A DNA stretch of 64,000 nt, from positions 89,133,823-89,197,822 of the forward strand of contig CM039463.1 in the NCBI GenBank assembly GCA_022414725.1. The letters are read 5' to 3'. The position numbers and the translations under genes were made by a program. The notes under the pieces were generated by a model. That model saw only the letters and a program-made list of their open reading frames with translations, did no database searches and was not told the origin of the DNA. This DNA is from Microglena sp. YARC (taxonomy: Eukaryota; Chlorophyta; Chlorophyceae; Chlamydomonadales; Chlamydomonadaceae). Below, one piece after another: positions 33,560-48,300 of the stretch. Every line of letters starts with the position of its first letter. Within the stretch, counting starts at the first letter, position 1.

Positions 33560-35976
33560 GCAACAAAGCCAACACTGCCAGCACCAACACCACAAACAGA
33601 ACCTACCCAACAACAAAGCTAGCAACAACAACAATACTAACACAACCAACACAACGATTAAGCTAACAACACCAACACAACCAACACAGCAACATTTCCA
33701 ACCCCAACCCCAACGCCAACACCAGCACCATTTGATATTTAGAAAACTAGCTCCAAACTGAAGGCATAACCAGCACAACAACAAAGCTAACAACAACAAC
33801 AACAACAACAACAACACAACCAAGACAACCAAGACAACAACCTTGCCAACACCAGCACCAACACCAACACCATTTGATATGTAGGAAACTAGCTCCAACC
33901 TGAAGGCACAACCAGCACAACAACGAAGCTAACAACAACACCAGCACCACCAAGACAACAACATTGCCAACCCCAACGCCAACACTAGCACCATTTGATA
34001 TGTAGGAAACTAGCTCCAACCTGAAGGCTGACTTTTGGCCAATTGTTGAGGAGACTCTGCCGCCAACACCATCACCAACACCAACTAAGCTAATCCTAAC
34101 GCCAACACCAACACCAACACCATTTGATATGTAGGAAACTAGCTCTAACCTGAAGGCTGAGTTTTGGCCAATTGTTGAGAAGACTCTGCCTCCACCACCA
34201 CCAACATCAATAAAGCTTACCCTAACGCCAACACCAACACCATTTGATATGTAGGAAACTAGCTCCAAGCTGAAAGCTGAGGTTTGGCCAATTGTTGAGG
34301 AGACTCTGCCTTCCAGGAGGGTTGAGAAGCTGGAAAGCAAGATTGCATTTGTCGTGGATCTGTTTGCTGTCTTGTTCAAATATGTAGGTTGCTGTCTTGT
34401 TCAAATATGTAGGTTGCTGTCTTGTTCAAATATGTACGTTGCTGTCTTGTTCAAATATGTAGGTTGCTGTCTTGTTCAAATTTGTACGTTGCTGTCTTGT
34501 TCAAATATGTAGGTTGCTGTCTTGTTCAAATATGTAGGTTGCTGTCTTGTTCAAATATGTAGGTTTCTTTTCTCTCCTGTGTGTGAATGTATCAGTACGT
34601 GCACCTTTTCCCGCGTTGTTTGTAAATGTTTGTTTCTTTTCTATCTTATTTGAATATATCAATATATGTATGTATGTATATGTATTTGAATATATCAATG
34701 TATGCATATATGTATATGTATTTTAATATATCTACATACTTTGATAATTGTATATTTTCTGTGTTATTCATCAATTCATGTTTATTTTCTATCCCGTGTG
34801 TAAATATATCAACATTTAATTTTTTTCTGCGTTGTACATGACTGTATATGTTGCTCTGCTCATGACCGCTCAAATTCGCACTCAGTGAGGAACACTATCT
34901 GGGCATTGCAAGTAGTGTTGTGGTATAGAGTTTGTGTGTGTTGTGTGTTTGTTTGTGTGTTTGTGTGTGTGTGTGTGTGTGTGTCAACAGATTATTAATA
35001 TAATCTCATATTAACATATCATCTTGTATTTAAACGGATTAATCTTTAATCTCATAGTAGCATGCAATCTTGTTTTTATACGGATTAGTATATAATCTCA
35101 TATAGTCATATTAGCATATACTCTTGTATTTACATGGATTACTACATAATCTCATGTTTGTGAGTGGGCATCTCATTCATATGTGGCTCTACCTCCCCTG
35201 TGCAGGGAGATCGCATAGAGTCAAATAATCAATAAATAGTCTCATGTTTACGCTGGTTGATGAGGTCACACCTCATTCGTGCGTATTAATATGTGCCCCT
35301 ACCTCCCCTGTACAGGGAGATCGCGTGAAGTCAAATAATATATATGTAATTGTATATTCATGTATAATCTTAAATTGATGAGTATTAATATTATTTATGG
35401 GTATTAATATGTGCCCCTACCTCCCCTGTACAGGGAGATCGTGTGAAGTCCAAGGATCAGCTGAGCACGGTGTTGCAAGACCACATCAAGGTGTGTACGA
35501 AGGCATGTAGTGTTTTTGTTTTGTGTGATGCGTCGCAAATTGAGCGACTTGGTGCGTAGAACAACACCCAGTAATGTAGTTGGTGCCCAGTACATTGCGC
35601 TGCCCCCTGAACCCCCGGGGGCTCCTTGCAGAGCACGAAGCGTGGAGCCAGGGGAGTTTTGGGGGCCACTTCCGACTCGTTTAGCCAGACCTTTGCGTCG
35701 CCATGCATTGACGGAATGGCGATGCGTAATGGGAAACAAATATAGCCCACATGGATGTCAGTATGTCCAGTACAGTCCAGGAGTAAACAAGTACCAAAAC
35801 ATAGGCCCAAATGGTATAGGCTTAATGCACTCTCCCACCTGCGAACAATCCGGGTTGATGAATTCCCCTTGACCTGGTCAAACTGCGCGCATGGTTGGAA
35901 TTCAGTAGGGCACCAGGATGTTGTAACCCTCGACAGCAGCAGCAGCACCACCACCACCACCGTCATCATCATCAAT

Positions 35977-36017
<41 letters not shown>

Positions 36018-36206
36018 TATCATCATCATCATCATCATCATCACCACCACCATTACAGCCACCAACACCACCACTACCATCACCTCCATCACCAACCAAT
36101 ACCAACCATCACCAACCAATACCAACCATCAACCAAGCCAATCACCAACCAACACCACCACTACCACGTTGCTTAATTTTTTTACCATCACCGTCGCCGT
36201 CCTCGA

Positions 36207-36241
<35 letters not shown>

Positions 36242-36531
36242 ACCTGAACCTGACCACTGTAAGTGTTGCAAAACACAGTGTGGCGTGTATTGGTGAGGAC
36301 CAAGGTGTCTGCCAGAGGTGACCACCACCATCACCGTCCACCGTCGTTATCGACATCACTACCATCACCACCACCACCATCATCAACAATTTATGTTTGA
36401 TCATCAAGGCCTGAACTCTGTAGGTGGAGCGAAACACGGTGTGGCATGACATGGGGGCCCTGGAGAGGACCAAGGTGTCTGCTAAGGTGGACCATCACCA
36501 ACATCATTACCATCACCACCACCATCATCAA

Positions 36532-36563
<32 letters not shown>

Positions 36564-38403
36564 CTATCACTACCACCACCATCATCATCATCATCATCAT
36601 CATCAACAATTATATGTTTGATCATCAAGGCCTGACCTCTGTAGGTGGAGCGAAACACGGTGTGGCGTGACATGGTGGCGCTGGAGAGAACCAAGATCTC
36701 TGCCAAGGTGGACCACGCTGTTCCAGAGAGGGAATATAACTGGCTCACAAGCATGATTCGTGCCAACTGGCCTATCGCCCTCTCCTGTCTTGTGTTTGCC
36801 ATCCTGCTTGACCAAGATGTGAGTGCAGTGGTTTGAGGGGGGTACGTGTTACAGTCCTATGGTAGCCAGATATGGAACACAACCGGCCTATAGCCTCTCC
36901 TGTCTTGTGTTTACATCCTGCTTAGACCAATATGTGAGTGTGGTGGATCGAGGGGGTATGTGTTGCAGTGCTGGGGGAGCCATGGAGAGTGAGAGTGAGA
37001 GCGGTAGTGAGAGTGGGAACACAACTGGTCCATCGTCCTCTCCTGTCCTGTATTGGCTATTCTGCTGGACCAAAATGTGAGTGTGGTGGATTGATGATGG
37101 GATGTGTTGTGTGTGCGTCTGTTGCAGTCCAGGGTTAGCCAACTAGGCTTGGGGTAGTATGTGCAACAGTCCTATGGTAGCCAGATAGGGAGCACAACTG
37201 GTCCATAGCCCTCTCCTGTCTTGTGTTTACCATCCTGCTAGACCAAGATGTGAGTGTGGTGGATTGAGGGGGGGGTGTATGACAGCCCTGTGGTAGCCAG
37301 AGAGGGAAGACAACTGCCTCACAACCTTGATGTGATGTGAACCAAATCGCCTACCGCCCTCCCCTGTCTTGTGTTCGCCCTCTTGCGAGGCCAAGATGTG
37401 AGTGTGGTGGGTTGAGGGGGGGTATGTATAACAGCCCTGAGGCAGGCAGAGCGGGAAGACAACTGTCTCACAACCTTGATGTGAACCAAATCGCCTATCG
37501 CCCTCCCCTGTCTTGTGTTCGCCCTCGTGCGAGGCTAAGATGTAAGTATGGTGGGTTGGTCCTGTGGTAGCTAGACAAATGTCTCACAACCCTGATGCCT
37601 ACCCCTGGACTGTAACATACATGCATGCACTGAATGCAGGAGACGGTGCACATGTGAGACAATAAACGTGTAGCAAAATATCTTAACATCGCTGGATTTA
37701 GGTTTAAAATTGGTCGTCTCACAACCCTGATGAAATCGCCTATCGCCCTCTCCTCATACCCAGATATATAGCAGGCTGCCCTGGCACACATGAAGCGAAG
37801 GTCCAGACCCTATGGGTACCTGCGACCTGTTAACCAGGTGTTCAGGGTAGTTAACCAGGTGTTCAGGTCTTGTGTTCACGATCTGCTCAACCAGTCATGA
37901 TGCGAATTCATGTAACGATTGTCAAATCAATAAATATATGTCACATGGAATTAGTGCTGAAAATAATGCTTGCTTGCTGCGATGTTGCCTTCTCTTCTTG
38001 AGGATTGTTGGGGACTTCCCCGAATGTTATGGAGCAGGCTTGTCTTGGGCCAACGATGGCCTGTCGATGACAATGCAATGTAATGTTATGTTATGTAATA
38101 TCCCTATTCTTCAGCTGCCTGCTTCAGTTCTTCCCTTTAGCCTAAATAGGCTACCCCATGGACAGTAATATACTTACATGGTAACTTATTGAATCATAAC
38201 CCATTGAATCATGAGATTGACCCCCCCCCCCCCAACCCCCAACCCCCAACCCCAAACCTCCCCCAAACACACACACACGCTAACACACGCCACATGATCT
38301 GCCTCAGTTCTACAGTGGGGATGAGGCCAAGCAGAACTGCCAGGCCATGCCAGCCAATTCTACCCCCACACCACACACACACACACCCACACACACACCC
38401 CCC

Positions 38404-38448
<45 letters not shown>

Positions 38449-41400
38449 AACCACATGATTGCCTCAGTTCTACCAGTGGGGATGAGGCCAAGCAGAACTG
38501 CCTGACCATGTCAGCCAACTCCCCCCCAACCCCCCACCCCCACACACACACCACCACCACACACACACACACACACACGCTACATTGATTGCCTCAGTTC
38601 TACAGTGGGGATGAGGCCAAGCAGAATTGCCTGGCCATGCCAGCCAATTCTACCCCACTCACACACCCACACACACCACCACCATCACTCACTCACACAC
38701 ACATGCTTCATGATTGCCTCAGTTCTACAGTGGGGATGAGGCCAAGCAGAACTGCCTGGCCATGCTAGCCTTTGTCTCCCTCCTGTGGGCCACGGAAGCC
38801 ATCCCCCTCTTCTCCACGTCCATGCTTGTACCGCCCCTCGTCGTCATTCTTCGAGTGTTAATGGACAACACTGTAGACCCTCCAACGCGCATGACTCCAC
38901 AACAGGCGGCCGGGGCAATCTTCCATGCCATGTTTTCTCAGGTGTGCAATTTTTTCCATGCCATGTTTTGTCAGGTGTGGCTTCAAACCTTGTATGTCTC
39001 ACGTACACATATACACATGCACATATGTACACGCACACACATTTGCATGCACATACATGCACATATGTACACGCACACACGTATGCATGCACATATGTAC
39101 ACACACAAGCACAGTTGAACGTACACCCATACACACTCTGACACAACCACACAAACTAGCACACATACACAAGCACATACACGAACACAAACACAAACTC
39201 AGACTCAAACACACTCATACACAATCAAACACACAAAAACAAACAAATACACATTCACACAACCGCTCACATGCACATACACTCAAACACTCAGACAATC
39301 ACACACATACACACACAAACACATAGGCATACACAAAAACACACAAACGCAAACAAGTATGCAAACAAATTCACAAACAAATACACAAACACATACGTAA
39401 ATGCAAACACTATAGCAAGCACAAACAACAACACACATACGCTTACACATACACATACACAAACATACACGCATACGCAAACAAACACGCATACCCACAC
39501 ATACATTCTCATACACAAACACAAACACACATGCACAAACACGCTTACACAAAAACAGAAACATACAAATACACACAAATCGCACCACATGCACATGCAC
39601 ACCATACACATGCACACACTACAACAAACACAAACATACTGCGCACAAACACACTTAATACAAACACACTACACACAAGCACAAGCACACATACACAAAC
39701 ACAAAAACCACACTCAATACGCAAACACACACACACTCAACACAAACCCACTACACAACACATTAGGCAAACACACACACAATCACACCAAACTCCAAGC
39801 ACAAGAAACACATTTTACACAAACACATACACAACACATTAGCAAACACACACACAAACACACAAACACAAGCACAAACACATACAAACACCGCTTCTGT
39901 CACCTCACTCAAGTGTCCGCTCTCCATCACCGCAGACGATCACACTGCTTCTCGGAGGCAAGCACATATGTCAACACAAAAGCATACACAAACACAAACC
40001 TTCCTCTCTCCTTCACCACAGATGATCATGCTGCTCCTCAGAGGCAAACACATACATAAACACCAAAGCACACACAAACAAACACACAAACACAAAAGCA
40101 TACACATAAACAAACAGTCCGCTCTCCATCACCATCACAGACGATCATGCTGCTGCTCGGTGGCTTTGCCATTGCCGCTGCCCTTTCCAAGCATTTTATC
40201 GCCAAGCAACTGGCCATAGCTGTTCTCTCGCGTGTTGGGCGTAAGCCTCACAACGTGCTCCTTGCCTGCATGTTTGTGGCCACCTTTGCGTCCATGTGGA
40301 TTTCAAACGTGGCTGCACCCGTCTTGTGCTTCTCTCTGGTACAACCCATTCTCAGGTGTGTGACCTAATCGCTCACTTGACCCTATACTTGGGATGTAGC
40401 ATTATTAGTGTTCTCTTCCTCACGCCTCGTAATAAGGCGTACTATTTATTTATTTATTAGTGTTCTCTTGACCTCATACTTGGGATGTAGTATTATTAGT
40501 GTGTGTATGTATGTTAGAGTCCAGGGATAGCCACTCCGGCTGAAGGTACTTGCCCAACCTCAAACAATCAAGGTCGACTGAAGATTTTAGTTGTGTTACC
40601 CTATCGCTAGCTTGGAACCATACATGAAATGTAGTGTGGTGTGTGTGCTTGTGTGTGTGCGTGTGATAGAGTTTGCGTGAGTGTGTTTGTGTTGATGTGC
40701 TTGTGTTTGTGCGCGAGTTTGCGTGAGTGTGTGTGCGCAAGTTTGCGTGAGTGTGTGTGCGCAAGTTTGCGTGAGTGTGTGTGCGCAAGTTTGCGTGAGT
40801 GTGTGTGCGCAAGTTTGCGTGAGTGTGTGTGCGCAAGTTTGCGTGAGTGTGTGTGCGCGAGTTTGCGTGAGTGTGTGTGCGCAAGTTTGCGTGGAGTGTG
40901 TGTGTGCGCAAGTTTGCGTGAGTGTGTGTGCGCAAGTTTGCGTGAGTGTGTGTGCGCACGTTTGCGTGAGTGTGTGTGCGCAAAGTTTTGCGTGTGTGTG
41001 TGTGCGCGAGTTTGCGTGAGTGTGTGTGCGCGAGTTTGCGTGAGTGTGTGTGCGCAAGTTTGCATGAGTGTGTGTGCGCAAGTTTGCGTGAGTGTGTGTG
41101 CGCAAGTTTGCGTGAGTGTGTGTGCGCAAGTTTGCGTGAGTGTGTGTGCGCGAGTTTGCGTGAGTGTGTGTGCGCAAGTTTGCGTGAGTTGTGTGTTGCG
41201 CGAGTTTGCGTGAGTGTGTGTGCGCAAGTTTGCATGAGTGTGTGTGCGCAAGTTTGCGTGAGTGTGTGTGCGCAAGTTTGCGTGAGTGTGTGTGCGCACG
41301 TTTGCGTGAGTGTGTGTGCGCAAGTTTGCGTGAGTGTGTGTGCGCAAGTTTGCGTGAGTGTGTGTGCGCAAGTTTGCGTGAGTGTGTGTGCGCGAGTTTG

Positions 41401-44400
41401 CGTGAGTGTGTGTGCGCAAGTTTGCGTGAGTGTGTGTGCGCGAGTTTGCGTGAGTGTTTTGTGTGTGTGTGTATCTTCGTGTGTGTCAGTGTACAGTCCA
41501 GGATCAGCCAGAGAGGACAGCAACTGGTACTCTCAACCTCGAATCTGTAACTGCAATTCAGCAGTTCAACCCACCAAGTGTTTGTTCGTGAGTGCAGTCC
41601 AGGGGCGACTAGATAGGCAATCGACTGTTATTCTCGACCTTGAATCTGTCTGTCTGTCCGTCTGTCTGTCTGTCTGTCTGTCTGTCTGCCTGCATGTACG
41701 TATGTACATATGTGTGCATGCATGCATGCATGTTGCAGTCCAGGGGGTAGCAAATTAGGCTTATGGACTTCCTCATCTGTATCTGAATATGTAAGTTGAA
41801 AGTTCAAGTCACCAAACCCTGGCCCAATAATTCCAAACCCTTTTCCTACTCATGTCAAAGTCAGCTGTTCAACCTCCTGACTTAAATGTGCCAGACTTAT
41901 CGCGGGTCTCCTTTTGACGATTTATTGAAATCTTCTTCTTCTTCTTCTCAGCTCCTATCACAAGGGTCACAAACCGTTATAGTTGCCTGCCTTATAAAAA
42001 CTTGTAATAGCAAAAGATCACACCTGGGTACTACAAAGCGCGCGCGGCAGCGTGATATCGCGCACGCTTTTTGAGCCCCTGTGCACGTTTCACACAGTTT
42101 TTTCACCCCCCCTGTGGGCGCAGCGCGCAGTTTTTACGCTTCTTGCACTACAGAGCGCTAACCAATTTGACGTCTGTGCTCATTAAGCGCTGACAAATTT
42201 GACAAAATGTGGTACCCTGGATCACACATGTTCCCAGCTCATCACACCTTGCTACCCACCTAGTACTCTTCTTCTCAACTCCTATCCCAAGGGTCTTAAA
42301 CCATTATATACACCTGCCTTATAAAAAACTTGTAATTGCAAATGATAACAAATGTTACCAGCTCATCACACCTTGCTACCCACCTAGTACTTCTTCATTC
42401 GTTCCACACAATGACACTACCTTGCCATGTTTCAGTTAAGTTTGCATGCTTTTAGTTGCAAATGCGCGCAAGTGCTCTCAATTCAGCACATCTTGCTACC
42501 CACCTAGTACTCATCTTAAATGGAATGACTCCTATCCCCAGGGTATCAATCCGTTAGATTTTCCTGCCTTACAAAAACTACCTAATTCTCTTTTGGAATC
42601 ACAGGACTCTAGACACCACCAACAACTTTGCCAAGTGCTTGGTGATGGGTATTGCATTGGCATCTAACATTGGAGGCATGACAAGTCCCATTTCTAGGTG
42701 CGCATGGACCTGAGTGTTTCGATGTATGTATGATGCAATGTGTCAACAATTGTATGTTGCAGTCAAGGAAGTGGTGCTTGGTGATGGGCATTGATTTGAA
42801 ATCCAATACTGGATCCTTGGCAAGACCCTTGTCTAGAAGTGTGTGTGTGTATGTTAGTGAGTCCTTGTTAGTGAGTGTGCATGTATGTTAGCCTCCTTGA
42901 TTGATTGTCTTGCTTTGGTCTTGTGTTTGAATTGTATTCAATCTGAGGACACATGGGACTGCTTTTCTGTTGTCTACTGTGTCAGCTGGTACGCCATGTA
43001 TGTATATATGTATGTATGTAAGTTGCAGTCCAGGGGTACGCCAAATAGGCTTAAGGGACTTGCCCAATTGTGACAGGAAGGGTTTAAAAGAAAAGGCTTT
43101 CATGAACTCACATTTGAAGCAGGCAGCATAGGCTTAACCTGACCAACTTGAGCACAGACCCCATTCATTTTATCTGTGACACGTTTTCTTGTCCCACACC
43201 CTGTACTGCACAGACTGCACAGACCCCAGTCAATATATATGTGACGCTTTTTCGTATTCTGTACCCTGTGCTGAAGAGCCCCCTGGCAATCTATATGTGA
43301 TATGTTTGCATGTACTTCACACTGTATTGCACAGCCCCCAGTCAATCTATGTGTGACACGTTTTCTTGTACTGCACACTGTACTGCGCAGCCCGCAGTCA
43401 ATCTACCTGACACGTTTTCTTGTACTGCACCCTGTACTGCACAGCCCCCAGTCAACCTATATGTGACTCTTTGTCTTGTACTGCACCCTGTACTGCACAG
43501 CCCGCAGAACATCTTTGCCATCGAGCGCATGTCAATGGACGGAAACCCACCAAGCTGGCTAGCCTGGTTTGCTGTGTCTATCCCCGTCTCAGTCGTATGT
43601 GAGTTGAACTTCCACATACAACCTGGTATTTCTCCGCCACTAGACTCAGCGCCCATGAAACAAACCAAATGTAGAATTTGGGCCCTTCTCGACCACTGTT
43701 TCTTTTTGGGGCTACTCGTGGCAGCTTCCAGTCAGCACCATTAGCCGGGCACTAGGTCAATCCCGATCAGACACAAGTTTGATTAAAACATCTAAATTCC
43801 ATAGACAACCCATATTTTTCCGCCACTAGATTCCGTCACCTGGTTTGCCGTTCCTATTTCCGTCTCAATCGTGTGTGGGTTGAACTTTCCTACTTTGGGG
43901 GGGGAGGTTCCAAACTAAATTCGGGAGCATAAATAAAACGTTTTCATGCAAAAGTATTTTTCGTCTGAACCTCAATCAACTATCTGCTTGGGGGTCCAAT
44001 CGGACAAGTTCAATTTTGTCTCGTATTGTCATGTTAAACTTCCCAAGGCGAGAGTGGGCTAGTCGATGTTTCCCTGTCACTGGGTTCTACACCTACATAT
44101 ATCTACTGTGTCTATTTCTGTCTCAATCGTTTGCGAATGGAATAAGTAAATAAATAATAGTATATCTTGAAGTTGCTTAAAATGATTATAGATTTTGAGT
44201 TGAAGAGATAAATAAATAATGATATTAATACATAAAGAATAAATAAATTATACTTAGCGTATGCACAGGCGTATTTGGCATACACTCGGCATATACACAG
44301 GCGTATTTGTGTGCTGGGGAATTATCCTGATTGCCTACAAGCATTGGCTGGCAGTGACTGAGGTTTGACCTTCAGCTCAACCACCACAGCTTCCACCACC

Positions 44401-45047
44401 ACCACCATCATCACCATCATCATCATTGTCATCATGGTCGCCCCCCTCAACTCTTGTTTTGTTGGCCCTAAACCCTACAACCCTAAACACAGGTGTATTT
44501 GTGTGTTGGGGAATCATCCTGGTTGCTCACAAGCGTTGGCTGGCAGTGACTGAGGTTTGGCCTTAACCTCAACCACCACAGCCGCCACCATCATCATCGT
44601 CATCCCCCCCCCCCCGCCCCCTCCCTCAACTCTCTCTATGTTTTCCCTAAACCCTACAACCCTACAACCCTAAACCCTACAACCCTTAAACAGGTGTATT
44701 TGTGTGCTGGGGAATCATCCTGGTTGCCTACAAGCCATGGCTGGCAGTGACTGAGGTCCGACCTCTGAAACCCAACACAGACCCAATGAACATGACCCAG
44801 TTCTACGTCATATTCATCTCCCTCGCCACCGTGGTGTTATGGTGCTGCAACACCTCTATGCAAAAGTGAGTGGCATGCCCTTGTCCAACTGAACATCTCA
44901 TGCACCTGAACCTAAATAGAACATGAACATAAGCATAACCCAGTTCTACGTCATATTCATCTCCCTCGCCACCGTGGTGTTATGGTGCTGCAACACCTCT
45001 ATGTAAAAGTGAGTGGCATGTCCTGGAACAACTGCGGGTCGGAACGT

Positions 45048-45115
<68 letters not shown>

Positions 45116-45322
45116 TGCTCCCGTCGTTTTCAATTTGTCGGGGTTCAGTTCAAGAGTGCTTGTTTTGTGTGCAGCCAATATTGAGGTTGTGCAAGTTTAT
45201 TTAGCCTAGCTGGCTACGCCTTAACCAGCTGGACTGTTTACATGTATGTCCTTAAGTAGAAGCAAGCCATGATGCTCCACGTGTGAAGGATTACTGGAGG
45301 GATATTAGGTTATTCGCAGAGT

Positions 45323-45353
<31 letters not shown>

Positions 45354-48300
45354 TACATGTAGCTTTTGCTACTTTTGACCCAGTTTTTTGCCCCTATTGC
45401 CGCTATACAAAAATCTATGGCCAGAAATGGCTATCAAAGCTAAGAGGATGAGAAAATATTGGAACATTTGAAAGAAAAACTTGATGATCTGGTCCCTGAT
45501 TTCCAGGAGGGGCTATTTGAACGGAACACTTGATGATCGGGTCATCTCAAACAAATATGTTCAAGGTCAACGGGGGAGTGTATCTAGTCGTGTTCTTTAT
45601 ATGGAAGAAGTATATTTTATCACTCCGCGCACATACACACGTTCCACGCACAAATACACATACACATGTAGGATTACTGGAGAAATGGGCATTATCGCTA
45701 TTCTGCCCCTCTCCACACTCACACATACACATTAAACACATGTTCCACACACATACACATTACACACACAATCCACAAACCTACACACAACCAAATGTAG
45801 GATTACTGGATAAATGGGCACTGACGTTGGTGTATCATCTATACGGTGTTGTATGAATACATGAGCACCAATCCCTCTATAAATATGATTATTAAAACGA
45901 TTGCAGCAAATTAAATTTAATTACAATTATCTGTGGATGATTCCTGGGGAAATGGGCATTATCACTATTCTGCCCCTCTCCACACACGCACACACACATA
46001 CACATGACACACACATCCACACTATCACATGTTGGGTTACTGGAGAAATGGGCATTATCACCATTCTGCCCCTCCCCGCACACACGCATTACACACACAC
46101 ACGCATACGCATTTCACACGTTCCACACACAATACACACACAGATACACACACATACACATCACACACACACACACACTCAAACACATGTAGGATTACAG
46201 GAGAAATGGGCATTATCGCTATTCTGCCCCTCTTCGCATTCTTCGGCTTCGGAGTTCTGTCCAAGGATGACTTCAATGGATTCCTCTGGAATGTGGTCAT
46301 GTTGGCCATGGGTGGCCTGGCACTGGGTGAGTGGAGTGTGATGTGCAGTGGGTAGCTTTAAACCTGCTTTTGACCCCTGCCCCCTATAATTAAACAGATT
46401 TCACTGGAATGTGGTCATGTTGGTGATGGGTGGCCTGGCACTAGACGGGTGGAGTGTGATGTGCAGTGGGTAGCTTTAAACCTGCTTTTGACCCCCTATA
46501 ATTAAACAGATTTCACTGGAATGTGGTCATGTTGGTGATGGGTGGCCTGGCGCTGGGTGAGTGGAGTATGACAGTAGTGGGTAGCTTTTTACCATCTTTC
46601 ATTTAGCCTCCTATCAATTGTTTTGAACTCCCAATGGTTGTTCTGAACTCCTTTACCATTAGGACATGCCTGTCTCTTTTGATGTAAACATTACACACAC
46701 ATACACATACACACAAACCCATACACATGATCCATTAATTTGTTCTGAACTCTTTTACCATGAGGACGAGGGTGTCTTTTCCAGTAAACCCGTCTATCGC
46801 AGGATCTGGCACTAGCATACTGCAAGGCTAGTACACATTACACAAATACACACAAACACATACACACGTACACATCACACACACATACACACACACACGT
46901 ACACACATACACACAAACACATACACACGTGCACATTACACACACATACACACAAACACATACACACGTACACATTACACACATTCAGACAAACACATAC
47001 AAATTGCACACATATACACACAGGCATTTACATGACACACACATTCACACAATCATATACACATTACACAAACATACACATGCACACATACACAGTACAC
47101 ACATACACAGTACACACATACACAGTACACACATACACAGTACACACATACACAGTACACACATACACAGTACACACATACACAGTACACACATACACAG
47201 TACACACATACACACACACATTACTTCTACCCATGCACACCCATACCCACAAACAAACATATTAAGTACACCCTTACGCAGGCTATTACATTACATTACA
47301 TGTTAAAGTCTACTTGACACCGCGAGGGTGTATGAGACTCTGTGCTTTAAACAAAAAGAAAAAGCACCCACAAAGCAAAAAAACCCATTACATCAGGGGT
47401 GTGTCGAGGACAAACAAACCAAACTCCCAACCACCGTTTTGGTGGTGTAGGTATTAAACCCCCTAGAGCAGGACCCAGATCTCAACCACTGTAAGTGGTT
47501 ATCATATCTTACAGTGGCGGAGGTAAGAAGCTAACAAATGAGAAGTCACAAGAAGAAGAAAAAAAGGGATAATAAATTACGGTGCCACTAAGCAGTCCAG
47601 GGCTTCCTGTCTTGCTCTTCTACAAGTAGAAAGATAATCGGCTAGGTTGCTCCAGAAAGTCTTAGTGCCAATTCCATTCATAAAGGTTCTGAATGTGGAA
47701 TCGCAGAATTCCACATTCCATACGGTTAAGTCGGTATCCTCATGGACATGCCTATAAATTTCTGTAAACAGCTTCTGGTAGCGGAGGCGAATATCATTAT
47801 AAAAAGGGCACTCAAACATATGCATTTCATCCTCAGTTTTTTGGAACCCACACATTTGACAGTGTCTCATTGAACGAGGGATGTGTGCTCTATCCACCAC
47901 CCTCATTCTTTCTGTGTTCAGCCAATGGGAACCCATTCTAAACTGTGCTATAGAATGACTCTGATCCTGCTTATGTAAGGCAGATGTAAAGGGAATCAAG
48001 CCATTCTCATCATTGCTGTTGGCTGCGAACCATTTCTGGTATAAAGAGCAGTATACTCGGTTATAAATGTCAACATTGAAACAGTGCAGACAATATTATC
48101 ATGGCCCCTGCATAAGGTTGGCACCCACGCACACAGACTTATGTTTTTAAACCTTCTCCAGGCGAGGCTGTGAAGAGCAGTAGTCTGTTTGTGACACTAG
48201 CTGAGGGCATTTGGGAGTCACATGCAAGTATATATTTCTGCTACCCACATACCGACACAGTTCACACCCATACAAACAAACAAATACACAGTACACGCAC

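Noticed and set aside
39283..39842. His/Thr-rich frames in (CA)n DNA
   Set aside because: Simple-repeat translations; no splice or composition evidence for coding.
40474..41758. Long His/Thr- and Cys/Val-rich frames on both strands
   Set aside because: Products of the 24-bp minisatellite in intron 10; the period is a multiple of 3, so frames stay open.
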